A stretch of DNA of 64,000 nt from Stenogyne calaminthoides (GCA_037126765.1 JBBCBC010000001.1:27512804-27576803), one strand, 5' to 3'. Counted from the stretch's first letter, positions 35,001-46,965 are shown. The notes: generated by a model from the letters alone, not told the origin. Translations and numbers: made by a program.

Positions 35001-38000
35001 CCAATTATTTCAAGGATGATAGAAAAGAAGATGCAAGAAAACATCACATTGAGCACTAGGCCTAAAAATTATAGGAAAAGCTAGGCATGCCTTCTTATGA
35101 GATACATCTTTTTCTAGTACTTTGGGATGACAAAGAAATGAATATTTAAGATTATGAATCGAAGAGGAAAGGGAATTGGAAATTTTCAACCTGATTATCA
35201 TGAAGACAACACTGTAAGCTTGATGATGATTAGGTGACTGACTAGGTCGGTACCATTGTCATACACAAGAAATAATTTAAATGACAAATATGAGTAGATA
35301 ATGAAGATTTTTTTTTTTTCAACTTTTCTCTAGTACTTTGAGATGAGTAAAAATTAAAATTGAAGAGGGCGAAGAGATGAGGAAATTAAAAGCTTGATAA
35401 TGATATAGACAACAATACTGATGATGATTAGTGGAAAACTAGGTCAGTACCATTGTGATACACGGGATTTGTCAAGAGAAATAATTTAAAATGAATAAAC
35501 TTCGAATAATATAATGTCAACATATTTTGTAAGTTTTTGGAATTGCACTATAATAAATAGAAATATAAGGTTTTCCAACACACATCAATTTTTGGAAGTG
35601 CCCTATATTTTTGAAGTTTTTGTAAGTATCAGTATCCTAATCATAAAGTATGTGATTTAACAATTGATAAGTGTTGCTCTTTACTATATATAAGCTTTGC
35701 AACCATAAGTTTTTAGGATGCCAAACTTCTATTGAACATTTTTGTGTGTTTTTCTCGTCATGACATGTGTATTTTGGGTACTAATAGTTATAATAATAGT
35801 AATGTAAACTTGTTAGTAGCCCTATAGCTAAAGTTGGCATCTTTTCAAATTTTTGTGCCTTGCTGCCTAGGCTTTAGGGGCCTTTTATGCCATCTCGTGC
35901 CTCTCTCCTTTTATAACTGTGTCTACTCCCATATATTTCATCATGCTTAGTCAAGCATTTATTCATTGGCACTTTAGTGAATCCTCAACATCTTAAGATA
36001 ATTATCGCTTGATATATATCTGAAAATTTTAATTTCTTTAGGCTGCTAAAGACGGTCTTCAGAGATGTATGGGAGAAGATGGAACTGTGGAAAATGGGGT
36101 ACGTGAGAGGAAGCCTATGGCTGTGGATGTGAGAATTGCTGGTGAAGATTCAAAACAGAGTGAGCACTGCCAAGATTCAGATATTGATGAGGCTAATTCA
36201 CTGCCTAATAAGAAATTGAAAGGCGAGCTAAAAGCTGACCATTGTGTTGAGTCTTCACATCCGATTGATGTAAAATTAGACAGCAATAAAGCCACCAGTC
36301 AACAACCCGAGTCAACGGTGAATGTTGACTTTGAAGAAAATAAAGTGGTTGAGAAATCACCCATAAGCTCAGAAGCAAGTGAACCTAAGGAGCTTAAACA
36401 CAGTTCAGAAGGTTCTCTTGGACCAGGAAAACGGTCATCAGGACTTAAACACACTTCAGATTCAGAAGTGGCTGATGAATTGCTTAAGTCGAATAAAACA
36501 GCCAGAAGTAATTCAACAGCTTCTTATCAGCGTAAATCAGCTGTTTCTGGGTTGAAATCTTCTTCATCTTCAGGCTGTATTGGTTCCAAATCCCCCGAAA
36601 CTCTCATGGCTGCAACTGTTCAAAGTCCTCCTATTCACAGTAGACTGAAGGAGTCGTCTGAGGGCAGTTCAGTAGTTGTGAAGGATAATACTTCAACACA
36701 TAAAGTTGAGCCTGATGATAAATGTGGGAAGCTGAAGAAATTAGTGAAAGAGCCTTCAAGGTCAAGATCTCTGCCCAAATTATCGGAATCCAATAGATTG
36801 TCAAATACATCTGATTCCAAGCGACCATCATTCGATTCAAAGGATTCCAGTGTTCATACTTCTGGTAAAGCAACATTGGTGCCAAATGTGGCATCTAACC
36901 GTAGTTTGGGTGAGTGTGAAAGTGTATCAACGATGGAAGGTTCTCCAAATGTGGAGAATAAAGTTGTTCCTGGGAAAGGTGAAAAGGTTCATCAGTCAGG
37001 CGGGCCCCACACATTGTCTAGAGGAAATGTGACTTCAAATGCTGCTCCAACGTCCTCCGGTATCCCTGCTACCTTAAGTGATGAAGAGGTACGGAGCAAT
37101 AATGTTAATTTTCTTTTTTTCTGTTGTAGTTTGGGTTAATTGCAAAATAAATAGCGAGTTGTTCATGTTTATTCAATTACAACATGAGTAATACTTGGGT
37201 GCACCAGTTGGCGTTGCACTATGCAACTAGTGCACAACTAATATTGTCAATGAAACAACTAATGTTGTTCGGTAAAAACAGCTAATACTGACAAACTAAT
37301 ACCTTTTTGTAAAATAACTAATACCGTTTAAAAATGCACTTGAGTTGAATGGTGTAATTGGTGCATAGAAGTATTTTCCTCACAATAGATGTTCTTAAAA
37401 TTTGCAATTCGATAGACGACCTTTCATAGTGTTGCAATTCTATCACAGGACTATTTTCCAGCAAGTCTTGATGTTATAGTGTATGCAATTGCAAAAGAAT
37501 TAGAAGGTTGTGATCAAATTGAAACAATAACGAAAGGTTGTGAATTTATTTGCAATTGTTTCAAAAATTTCCGCAGCTTTAGTTACTGGAATATGGCCAT
37601 ATGAGATAATTGTAAAATTTAAAAAGTCCGTGTATCAAATTATAAAATTTTAAAATATGTTGAAATAAAAAAATGTGAAAAAGTTGTGATCTTTTTGCGG
37701 TTAACTCTTTTAGTTTTACATATAATCTTACATGCTATGCCATCTGCAGCTTGCTTTACTTTTACATCAAGAGCTCAATAGTTCTCCAAGAGTTCCGAGG
37801 GTCCCACGAATGCGCAATGCTGGCAGTTTACCTCAGACAACAGGTCCAAGTGCAACAACCATGCTAATGAAGCGATCATCTAGTGGCGGAGGCAAAGATC
37901 CTGGTGTGGTATGCCTGTTTTACATTCCTTGTTGAGTTTGCTTTTTGGCCATGTATGTTTGTTAAGATTGGAGTGGATTTGAAATCCAGTAGGGTGAATT

Positions 38001-41000
38001 TGATGAATAGTAAAAGGTGTATTTGGATTTTGTATATGTTTGGGAGTGTGGATTTTTTAGGATTTGATAGGGTAGGGTTTTAAAAAGTACGTACAGGTAT
38101 GTTCGTTTCGGGCTTATAGTGGATGTGGGAAATCCGGACTTTGAAGTCCTAGTATTTTAAAATCTTGATGAATAGTTAAGATGTATGTTTGTTATAGGAT
38201 TTTATAGGGTAGGATGGTGGAAAAGATGATTGATGTGATATTATTATATTAGTTTGAGTGTATTGGTTGAATAAAAAGTAGATGATGTGAGTGTATTGGG
38301 AGAATAAAATGTAGAGTAGTAGTAGGTTATGAGGTAGAGTAGGATTAATAGGATTTCAAAATCCTTACTTAAAGTCTCAAAACAAATGGGGGCTTGAGAT
38401 TGTAAAGTCCAAAGTCCGCCGGGATAGTCGCGAAACGAACATACCCTAATAGATGGTTGATTATGTACTGAAAATTGTGTGTAAAGTAAAAAAAGGAGAG
38501 AAAGTGTTGATTGGGTAGATAATCATAATAATCAAATAGTGGGTGATAGATGATTGATATTGTATTATTTGTATTGGTAATTGTGTTTGAAAATGTAAAA
38601 TAGGTGTATTTATAGTTATAGAATTTTAGATGTTTTGGAATCCTATACAAAATTCGGATAACAAAATGGGGATTTGGATTTTAAATTAAAAAAAGAGGGG
38701 TAGAAGTTGTAAACAAACAAGGCCGTAAATCGAAGTGATGTCTTTTCTTATTGAATTGAAGGCTTCTAGAAGGAGGACCAAAGATTTTTCCGTTGAGCGT
38801 TCGCATGAAGTTGACAATGACGCTAAAAAGACGGAGACAAAGCCTTACTCGCCTGATAACAGGAGGCAAGATTCTGGTTACACTGTAGACCTGCTTTCAA
38901 GGAAGGAAGCAGATGGTAAAAATGTGAAATCAACTAAGAAAACAAATGCAGGCAGCTCGTTTTCGTCATCTAGTGAGGCCAATGGACACAATGTATCAAC
39001 TAGTCACCACCCGACTTCAAGGAATGCTTCCGATGATGATCCACGTGCGGTCGGCCGACAAACGAATCACACTTTACCTGGTTTGTATTCTTTCTAGGGG
39101 AAATTCAACTTCCATCAATTGGTTTTGTTACAAATTGCTAAAATATGTCTGGTACTTATCTTATGGGGTAATTGCACAAAATCCTCTCGTGGTTTCGAAG
39201 TGTTGTGCAAAATCCCCTTGTGGTTTGGAAATTGCATGAATCCCTCTGTGGTTATTAGATAAAGCTAACTCTCCATTTTTTTCCGAAACGAGTTAACGGT
39301 GTTTAGGAAATAGATAACACTGTCAACTCATCTTGTTTATCCAAAAATTAAGTCTTAAAACTGTACTATGGAGGACATAACAGAAAATAGTGGAAATACA
39401 TAACACCATTAACACGTTTTGCATTAAAAAGGGCGATTTAGCTTCATTTAATAAACCACAGGGGGATTCATGCAATTTCCAAACCACAAGGAGATTTCAA
39501 ACAACATTTCCAAACTACGAGGGAGTTTTTTGCAGGTAACCCATTTCTTATCAAACAAATACGGTTTTTAGAGCATGGTTCTCCCTCATCATTGGTGAAG
39601 GAATTTTGTGCAGGTTTGATTGCTGAGATTATGAGCGAAGGCAAACGAATGACTTATGAAGAACTATGTAATGCAGTTCTGCCGGTATGCTACATTGATA
39701 AATTAATAGTTATTATCACTTTTTTATTTCATTGTCCACAGTGAATAACCAAATTTCTCCATTGCTTCTGGTTCTTTTATTTGACTAAAGATTTTTCATT
39801 TTTTGCTTATTCCTAGCATTGGCCACACCTAAGGAAGCATAATGGAGAACGTTATGCATATTCAAGTCACTCCCAGGCTGTACTTGATTGCCTCAGGAAC
39901 CGAAGTGAATGGGCTCGTTTAGTTGACCGTGGTCCAAAGGTACTGGTCTACGTTATTTTTACTTCCTCTGTAATGAGTATGTTAAAATTGATTTGGTGCT
40001 GTGTATATCAAATTTTATTAAACATGTTTAGCATTGCTAGATAAGGTAGTGAGTGTTTTGTTAGAAATGATCATACGCCCAATTAAATGAACTTGAAATA
40101 ATGTATTTTTTGTCCAAACCCCTATTTTGTTACATGGTTTAATGGCATGAAATTATTTCTATATTTCAAAACCCATTAAAACTAATATAATAGAGGGTTA
40201 ATTGCATTAAACCCACCAAACTATTGCAGGAATTGCACCTAAACCACCAAACAAATTTTACTTTTCCCCATCGAATTATACAAACTATCAAAATTTGACA
40301 CAAAAATCACTGAACTAAATTATTCGTGCTTAAGCATACAGGATTCGACTAAACTAACGTATGACGCACGTGTCAAAAACTGAGAGAAACTTGGCCTGAA
40401 AATTAGTTCAGTGGTTTATGTTTCAAAAATTAATAATTTGTATAGTTTGATGCAAAAAAAAAAAAAAAAAAAAAATAGTTCGTTGGTTTAGGTTCAATTT
40501 TTGTGGGTTTATTGCAATTATGTCTGTAATAAATCTCTTTCATCAGAGATTGAGTAGTTCATTTCTTTTGCTTTTGTTCTCTGCCCTCAACCCTAGTTTT
40601 GTATGTGAATTGAAATTGTTCTTCCAACAAAATGGAAAATGATACTGGTACTTTTGTTACTAATAACCGTATCAACTAACTGTGAGTGAATATCTCTGTT
40701 CCAGACGAATGCAGGTAGAAAGCGACGCAAGCTCGATCCTGATTCCATTAGTATCGAGTCTGAAGATAACGAAGATGAGAGAGTGAAAAATGGCAAGGAT
40801 AAGAGTTTCGATTCACACCAGGAAGACTTTCCTAAAGGAAAACGAAAAGCCAGAAGACGGAGACGACTTGCTCTACAAGGAAGAGGTGTTGTAAGGAGAC
40901 GTAGGGCGGATGTCATCAGTGATGATGAAAGTGAGTCGTTTTCTAATTCTAGTGAAGATAGTATGTCCACTGAAGAAGAAGAAGAAATACAGGGTGGTGG

Positions 41001-41058
41001 GCCATCTTTAGAGGGGAGTGGGGCCTCTTCTAGCTCAGATGATGACGAGGTTCGATAG
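32042..41058 (+). CDS. PHD-finger protein, eight exons, 1111 residues
   Basis: Exons: 32042-33008, 33521-33816, 36042-37088, 37750-37908, 38762-39080, 39614-39684, 39817-39939, 40705-41058. All introns are GT-AG and every junction keeps frame (3336 nt with TAG stop). The start is ATG at 32042; no upstream in-frame ATG fits better. Residues 27-68 form a C4HC3 PHD finger (C27, C29, C42, C45, H50, C53, C65, C68). A conserved block follows at about 118-180 (RLWTNIPMEERVHVQG, LWKCSGYVPKKFNF), then long Ser/Lys-rich disorder. Exon 4 encodes LALLLHQELNSSPRVPRVPR. About residues 930-990 (EGKRMTYEELCNAVLPHWPH) look like a small helical domain. The C-terminus has an Arg-rich NLS-like stretch and an acidic Ser tail. 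The layout matches a plant PHD-finger family of likely nuclear chromatin readers; the histone mark bound is not predictable here. Confidence 0.92.
33072..33413. mobile_element. Tourist-like MITE in intron 1
   Basis: Inverted ends GGTGATGTTTTTTTTTGG and CCAAAACAAACATCACC with 3-bp duplication TTA (33069-33071 and 33414-33416) fit PIF/Harbinger Tourist elements. 342 bp, non-coding. Confidence 0.85.
33874..34175. mobile_element. Tourist-like MITE in intron 2
   Basis: Ends GGGGATGTTTG and AAAACACCCCC, flanked by TAA at 33871-33873 and 34176-34178. 302 bp; resembles the common GGGGGTGTTTGG plant MITEs. Confidence 0.82.
34749..35916. mobile_element. Possible non-autonomous hAT-like element in intron 2
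   Basis: Left AGTTAAAAAAAGGTGTGCC, followed by AAAGCTCAAGGCAC, mirrors right-end sequence (complement TAAAAGGAGAGAGGCACG, then CCCCTAAAGCCTAGGC). The flanks GTGTATAT and GTGTCTAC are six of eight identical, suggesting an old 8-bp duplication. The interior holds a degenerate direct duplication (about 35105-35290 and 35325-35485, both with CTAGTACTTTG and CAGTACCATTG or similar). No ORF. Confidence 0.5.
35105..35490. repeat. Degenerate tandem duplication in intron 2
   Basis: Two copies about 220 bp apart share TCTAGTACTTTGRGATGA, a GA-rich core, GATGATGATTAG and an ACTAGGTC-GTACCATTG-type end. Confidence 0.65.
37133..37707. mobile_element. MITE-like element in intron 3
   Basis: Ends GGGTTAATTGCAAAATAAA and TTTTTGCGGTTAACTC are imperfect inverted repeats of the same type as in introns 5 and 7. 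575 bp, non-coding; no target duplication was identified. Confidence 0.5.
37947..38723. mobile_element. Outer MITE-like element in intron 4
   Basis: Left GGCCATGTATGTTTGTTAAG and right GTAAACAAACAAGGCC form an imperfect terminal inverted repeat around almost the whole intron. It contains the smaller element at 38096-38448. Confidence 0.45.
38096..38448. mobile_element. Inner MITE in intron 4
   Basis: Ends GGTATGTTCGTTTCGGGC and GCGAAACGAACATACC are clear inverted repeats of about 15 bp; about 350 bp, non-coding, nested in a larger element. Confidence 0.75.
39165..39542. mobile_element. Foldback MITE in intron 5
   Basis: Long inverted arms: GGGGTAATTGCACAAAAT, then GGTTTGGAAATTGCATGAAT, matched by ATTCATGCAATTTCCAAACC, then TTTTTTGCAGGTAACCC. 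Transcribed, the 378 bp would fold into a long hairpin. Confidence 0.8.
40195..40522. mobile_element. MITE with A-run in intron 7
   Basis: Left GGGTTAATTGCATTAAACCC and right GGGTTTATTGCAATTATG are inverted repeats; inner arms (CCTAAACCACCAAAC and GTTGGTTTAGG) also pair. An A-run of more than 20 lies at 40455-40477. Same end type as the intron 3 and 5 elements. Confidence 0.75.
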
Positions 41059-43939
41059 ATCTCCTTGGAAATGATACTGGGCTGTGTTTGGCTGGTCTAG
41101 ATTGCTGTAAGTTTGTTGCCAAGTGGAAATATCTAGGTTAATGTTTGGTGATGATGGCCCTGGTCCTTACAGTTTTTTTAAGGTTCATGTAACAATATTT
41201 GTGTATATTTGATTTTTGATGCATTTGCATAAAGTACCAGAACTTTTGTAGTGTTGCATTTGATTCTTGAATGTAGAATGTCTTGTTCTGCTTGACTTCG
41301 CATTTTCACTTTGGTAATTTGTAATCATGTTCATCGTAGAAGCTTCTATTGCCAAAACTAGTAGTAAAAAAATGTTAAAATTTTTGTTTTTATGGAGTTT
41401 TCAAATATAAAATGCGAAATATTTCAGGTGCAACTTGGATTTTGAGGTACACTTGTAAGAGACGGTCTCACGGTGAGACGGAATATAATTTAGCATTGAC
41501 GTTTCTCATACGAGTTTTTGTTTGGATTTTTCCTAGCATTTAGTTCATGCTAATACCTCTATTGTCATTCGATGTGCATTGAACAATATTGTTTAAATTT
41601 TAGTCCACTTTCAACGCTTGCTTAGCTAGAGCCTTTACTCAGCGTTGTGATCATGTTGTTAATCTCTTTTTAGTATTTCTGGTTCTTATACTATTTTTTT
41701 ACTCTGATAAGGTAAAGTAAATTGCCAATGAACGACCTTTCTCAAAATTTTGGAGTCTGATTATAACTAATATGGTCATTTCATGAACTCTTATTTTCTC
41801 TATTAATCACGTTATCCTTCTGATTTTAGTGTGTACTTATTTTCATTTATATTTTCTTTTGTTTGTGAAATTGAAGAGTGAGATTTTGTAGATTTTGGGC
41901 ATGAGAACACCCTGAAGCCAGATTCTCACTTGGCTAAGTGTTTCCTTTTTCATAATATTCCTTAAAATTTTCACATTATTTCTTGTATTTTATTTTGAAA
42001 TTAATATTCATTTTCTTTGAAGGTTGTGGTTGCAAGTTCATTATAAGTTTAACGGGCTTAACATATTTTTGTCTTTATTTTTTAATGTTTTTATGAGATA
42101 TTTGCATATTTTTGTTCACAATAGTAAATATTGACCACTTTAATTAATCATTTAAAAAAAATTGTTTTGATTTTATAATCTTCAACATGATTTGAATGTT
42201 ATATAGCCAGAGAAAATAAAGTTAAATATAACTTCGTTTAATGAGACCATGACTAGAACAATTGAAAATAATCACATGGCATGATAAAAGTGATGATAAA
42301 ATTTAGACTAATATTATTATTATTTTTTCGAAACTTTTTAGACTAATATTATAGTTGTTCCCCTCTTTACATATATAAAACTAGGTTATAACTCCGTATT
42401 ATGCTGTTAGAAAATAAAATTATATCATAAAATAATATTAGATTTCTTAAAAATTAACTTGTTACAACTAAAAATATATTACATTTAATAATGAGTTTGC
42501 GTAAGACGGTTTTGCGGTAAGACGGAGTATAATTTGGACAATGTCGTTTTAACATTTTGGAAAGGAAGATGTTTATTTGTTCTAGTGTGTACCCCGTCTC
42601 ATTTATGAGACTTCCGTATACAATTTTTTATCTTTAAAAATACATATTATTTATAGCTCAGGAGAAATGTAACTTAATTTGCAATATGTTTTCTTTTTGA
42701 AATCTGGCTAATGAATGATGATATGCTTCATCTTGAGGAAAATATATTTTTTGTTTACGGATTTAAGAATCAAAGATGGGGTAGGCTAGAAAATATAAAT
42801 TATTTACCATAAATTTTAAATACAAAAAAATTAAAATATATAAATGTATTCTTTTATCTAAAAATAGAATCCAATGGAGAGAAAAGTTGACATTTAAATT
42901 AAGTCATAGCACATCAATATAAAATCATACACTTAAAAGAAAATTAAAAGATTAATTCACCTAAGAAACTAGTACATTATTTTATTACCAGTGAAATTAT
43001 GACAACGGTGTGTTTGGGTTATAATGAATTATAAGTGATTTAATCTATGAGTATATATGTTTCAGTTATAATGAATTAGTTTGTAATCTAAGTTAATTAG
43101 ATTAATAAGTTGATAAAAAAGTATACAAATTAAAAAATTAATGGAATTTGAGACTTTTGTGTTAAACAGGTGAATTGATTTCCTTTTGATGAAATAAATT
43201 TCATATATTTTGACTTTCAACTTAATTTTAAGAGTAAATATGATTGAATTCAATTTAAATTGAACTAAGAAGGTCTATATTAAAATTAAAAGATCAAAAA
43301 ACAAACTGTAAACAATACACACATAATACCGAAATCTCAAAAGATTGGGTTGGGCTGGAGCCTAGTGCCACATACACATAAATTCGTCCATGGTTTTTAG
43401 CAGAATCTCTGATTTATCTTTCCTCTCTCACCGGGTTTTGATGTAATCGAATGAAAAGGTAAGACTTTGTATCATATTTATAAGCTTTGGATATACGGTA
43501 GAAACTCGATAAATTAATTCTCGATTATTTAATAAACTCTTTATGTTTTGGCCGGTCCCGACTCAGGGATAGGGTGCTAAATTAATAATTCGCTCTCTAT
43601 CTAGAACAAACCCTAACCACCGAAAACCAAAAAAATAAAAAAGGTTTCGTCCATGACCGCGCCACCCCTTCCCCCGTTCTTGTAGTGAATTTTTTTCCAA
43701 TGGTGATGCTTTGAGCAGTGGCGATTGTGACGACGATCTGTACAAATTCGGCGTCCTTTGGATTTAAGATCAGTGGTGCTGTTTCGCTTGGTGGAACGGC
43801 GGTGGTGTTGTTTCGCTTGGTGGAATGACGGTGGTGTTGGTTTGCGAGTGGAACGACGGTGGTTGGTGGGCAACGCGCGTGGATCAGTGAGGCGATTGTG
43901 ACCAAGGTTATGCGAGTAGCGGTTGCGGTGGTGGTTGAC
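41059..43939. other. 3' UTR of the PHD gene, then AT-rich intergenic DNA
   Basis: The first 250-300 bp probably hold the 3' UTR. The rest has no supported gene. A dispersed motif, GTAAGAGACGGTCTCACGG (41455) and GTAAGACGGTTTTGCGG (42492), each followed by AGACGG and TATAATTT, appears twice. At 43775-43870 there is a short GGTGGTGTTGTTTCGCTTGG minisatellite. Confidence 0.55.
43780..43872. repeat. GGTGGTGTTGTTTCGCTTGG-type minisatellite
   Basis: About three degenerate units of roughly 30 bp. They create low-complexity His/Thr-rich frames on the minus strand that I do not regard as genes. Confidence 0.65.
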
Positions 43940-44128
43940 TGTTGGGAGAAATCATAGCAGTCCTGCCTTTAAGGTCAGTTGCGCCCAAGACCCCTCGTCC
44001 ACTCGATAAAAGGCATAGTTGTGTGCCGCCCGTGGCGCCTACAACTAGATATTGGTTAAGGAAATTAAAGTAGCACCTCACTACAAGTCCGGACTTTTAG
44101 TCTTGTGACAAGCGATTGATCCTACAAT

Positions 44129-44140
44129 TGGTATCAGAGC
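44129..44140 (+). other. TRIM primer-binding site
   Basis: TGGTATCAGAGC two bases after LTR1, complementary to initiator methionine tRNA. A tRNA T-arm-like hairpin (ATGGG, loop from TTCGAGT, CCCAT) follows at 44148-44165. Confidence 0.85.
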
Positions 44141-44331
44141 ACAGGTCATGGGTTCGAGTCCCCATGGCGTAAATAGTGGTATGTTTGGCGAAAGTCAGAC
44201 TACTGCTGGGGGGGGATTGTTGGGAGAAATCCTAGCAGTTTCCTACCTTTAAGGTCAATTGCGCCCAAGACCCCTCGTTCGCTCGATTAAAGGCATAGTT
44301 GTGTGTTGCCCGTGGCGCCTGCAGCTAGATA

Positions 44332-44567
44332 CTCCCTCCGTCTTAGAAGACTTAGCACAGTTGACTTTTACACTCATTTTTGCGAGCGAGTTTTGTATTA
44401 GTAATTGAAATGATAAAGTGACTTTTAAGGAGTGATATGATAGAAGAGGGGCTTATCTATCATACTCTCCTTAAAAGTCACTTTATAATTTCAATTACTA
44501 ATACAAAACTCGCTTGTAAAAATACGTGTAAAAGCCAACTGTGCTAAGTCTTTTGCGACGGATGGAG
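44332..44567. mobile_element. Stowaway MITE inside TRIM LTR2
   Basis: Ends CTCCCTCCGTC and GACGGATGGAG with TA on each side (44330-44331, 44568-44569). The empty site is visible in LTR1 as AGATATTGG. The 236 bp are nearly one palindrome (AAAGTGACTTTTAAGGAG in both arms). Confidence 0.93.
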
Positions 44568-44644
44568 TATTGGTTAAGGGAATTAAAGTAGCACCTCACT
44601 ACAAGTCAGGGTTTTTAGTCTAGTGGCAAGCGCTTGATCCTACA

Positions 44645-45231
44645 TTGACGGTGATGGATCTGTGAGAGGCGGCGATTGTGGCGACGAATTTGTTGAACTT
44701 TTTTATTTTCCGTGCAATTTTGTGTCTTATTTTATGAAGACCATGTTCTTTGTAGATTCTTTTACTTCCGAGTTTTTATTTAATTCCTAAGTTTGAGAAT
44801 GACTTCGATTATAAGAAAAGACAGAGTACTGAGTTTTGAGTTTTCGCTTATGCAGTGAATTTAAGAAAAATTATTGAACCTAATAATGATTCTAATTTTT
44901 CTGTAATTATTTTTGCAGATTTAGTGGGGGTGATTATCTGTTCCAGGTTTGGTGACGGTGGTTAACTGTGGCGGATCTGGTTCCGCCAAAGAGAGATGGT
45001 TCCAGGGCAGATCTCTTTTGATCTGGGCAATTATATGTAGATTTTTGTAAATTACAGAAATTACATAATTTAAGATCTGTGTAACAATAATTTAGCGTAC
45101 TCACACCAATACAGAATAACTTTCAGTATACGAATTAATATGATTTATCATATGAATTGATAAGTTTTAACAAAGAAGCAATATTTTTAACATATAAATT
45201 AATATTTTTCATAATACGAAGTAATACTATA
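44645..45231. other. AT-rich intergenic DNA
   Basis: No supported gene between the TRIM and Copia-B; the first 60 bp continue the GGTGATGG-type sequence seen left of the TRIM. Confidence 0.55.
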
Positions 45232-46948
45232 TGTTGGGGAATTAATTGCCCGAATCTATTCGGGATGAAATTTAAATACAAATTTAATTGTTACAATTAT
45301 TACTAGATGAATTAATCCTATATTAATTCAAATAATAATTCCAACAACAATCATGCACATAATATATTCACGTAAATCCTACGCATGCGAAATTTCTAGA
45401 AATTTACTCGAACGTACCTTTTGACGAGATAACCGTAGAGAAGACGAGTACCCATTCAATGAACAAACCCAAAGTGCATTATCAAGTATTCTCACGTCCT
45501 TGTTTAATAATCCGGTGGAAGGATGCCCACAAACAATTAACAAAAGGGAAAAAGAAAATTTTGTTGCACCACCTTTGTGGATTTCTAATTTTTCCAACTC
45601 ATGGAACTTGTGTTCGGGATGAAAAATTCATCCCCTATTTATAAAAATAGAGGGGGGCGAAAATTTTAGGGTTTATTGGCTCATGGGAAATTTCCTTGTA
45701 TCTTTTCAAAGATACAATCTTGAATATATTTCATATATTCTATTTCCCATAAATAAATCCCAACAAAATCTTCACCTCTATTTTATATGGAATTTTCAAA
45801 AATTCCAAGAAAGAAAGAATCAGGATTTGATTTTCTTGAATTTATGAGATAATCTTGTATTCCAAGAATACTTATCTTTTTCCATAAAATATTTTCAAGA
45901 AAAATCAAGAAAATCTCCCCTCTTCTTTTCTTCCTTATTTTCGAAAAATAGGAAAAAATAGGCAACACTATTTTTTTAATCACATTTTTCAGTTATTGGA
46001 CTTTATATTGGGCTACTTGAGGGGCCTTTAGGAGAATTAAGATTGGACCTTCCAATGGGCTCTGAATTATCAATATTGAGCCACAATATTATTTAGCCAA
46101 TTAATATTAATTTATTCCACTATAAAATTAATATTGTGCTATCCATCTTAACCCATATTACTGTAATATGACCCCCGATTATTATTTCTCGTGTTTAAGA
46201 TTATCCAGTCCATTAATTAATTCAAGCCACTGAAAAGCTTTATATTAATTAATATCTTTTTCCTTGGAGTAGGATCAGCTCAACATTATTATCCATACCG
46301 GAAACAAATTCCACTTGCAAGATTTAGTATGATAAAACTTCTGAGCCCACCAAGGGGACAAATCACGCAAGACGTACTTGCACACGATTCTCTGTATTAA
46401 ATCTTAGCAATCGTCATGTAACTAATATTATTGCCCAAAACACAAAGTATTGAATCGCATTGATTCTCTACCCGACATGAATCAAAACAATAATTATTAA
46501 TTACACACGATCCTATATAAGGGACATAGATTGAGAAATACCACCGAGGTCTAATTCTTCTATATTCAATACTGAAGAATTTATCCTCGCTGTAGGTCCT
46601 ATTCAGCGCATCATAATGCACTAGTGTAATCTCTTGGTTGAGACAAGTCAATCTGAGCCTTACACTTCAACCTTTCACGATGGATTGTTCATTTCCATCT
46701 AGGTTGTGAATTTGTACTTATTTACAAGGAACTATTAATGTGATCTTATGTGATCTGGTATCACCACATTAACTATAATGTAACATGTACTATTATTGAT
46801 CACAGTTATGCAGTAAATATATATATATATATATAACATTCATTGATATTTAAAGCAACAATGATAAATAATTTATTTTCAGTAAATAAGATAGAAATCC
46901 AGTTTGGTTAAACAAAGTAAAAGCATACTTTCACGTATAACCCCAACA
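45232..46948 (-). mobile_element. 3' LTR of Copia-B
   Basis: 1717 bp; plus-strand ends TGTTGGGGAATTAATT and ATAACCCCAACA. A minus-strand TATA box (TTTATAAATAGGG) lies at 45632-45644. The left target copy should be CTATA (45227-45231). Confidence 0.9.
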
Positions 46949-46965
46949 ATCTCCCACTTATACTC
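46949..46965 (-). other. Polypurine tract of Copia-B
   Basis: Minus-strand GAGTATAAGTGGGAGAT ends directly at the 3' LTR. A second similar block (CTCCCACTTATACTCAAAG) recurs at about 47048. Confidence 0.75.

Larger units (their letters stand above)
43940..44644 (+). mobile_element. TRIM retrotransposon, complete, with a nested MITE
   Basis: LTRs at 43940-44126 (187 bp) and 44218-44644 (191 bp without the MITE and one TA) both begin TGTTGGGAGAAATC and end TTGATCCTACA. The perfect duplication TTGAC flanks the element at 43935-43939 and 44645-44649. The 91-bp interior holds a primer-binding site (TGGTATCAGAGC, 44129-44140) and a G-rich polypurine tract (44207-44216). Non-autonomous; it must have been moved by proteins of another element. 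Confidence 0.94.

Noticed and set aside
43563..43905. Minus-strand His/Thr/Pro-rich frames
   Set aside because: They come from the GGTGGTGTT minisatellite; low complexity, no conserved motif, overlapping frames.
44129..44170. tRNA gene in the TRIM interior
   Set aside because: Only a T-arm-like hairpin is present; no acceptor stem, D-arm or anticodon arm.
45379..45983. Small frames near 45.4-46.0 kb
   Set aside because: They lie in the Copia-B LTR and, in part, recur in its other LTR (for example 52646-52994).
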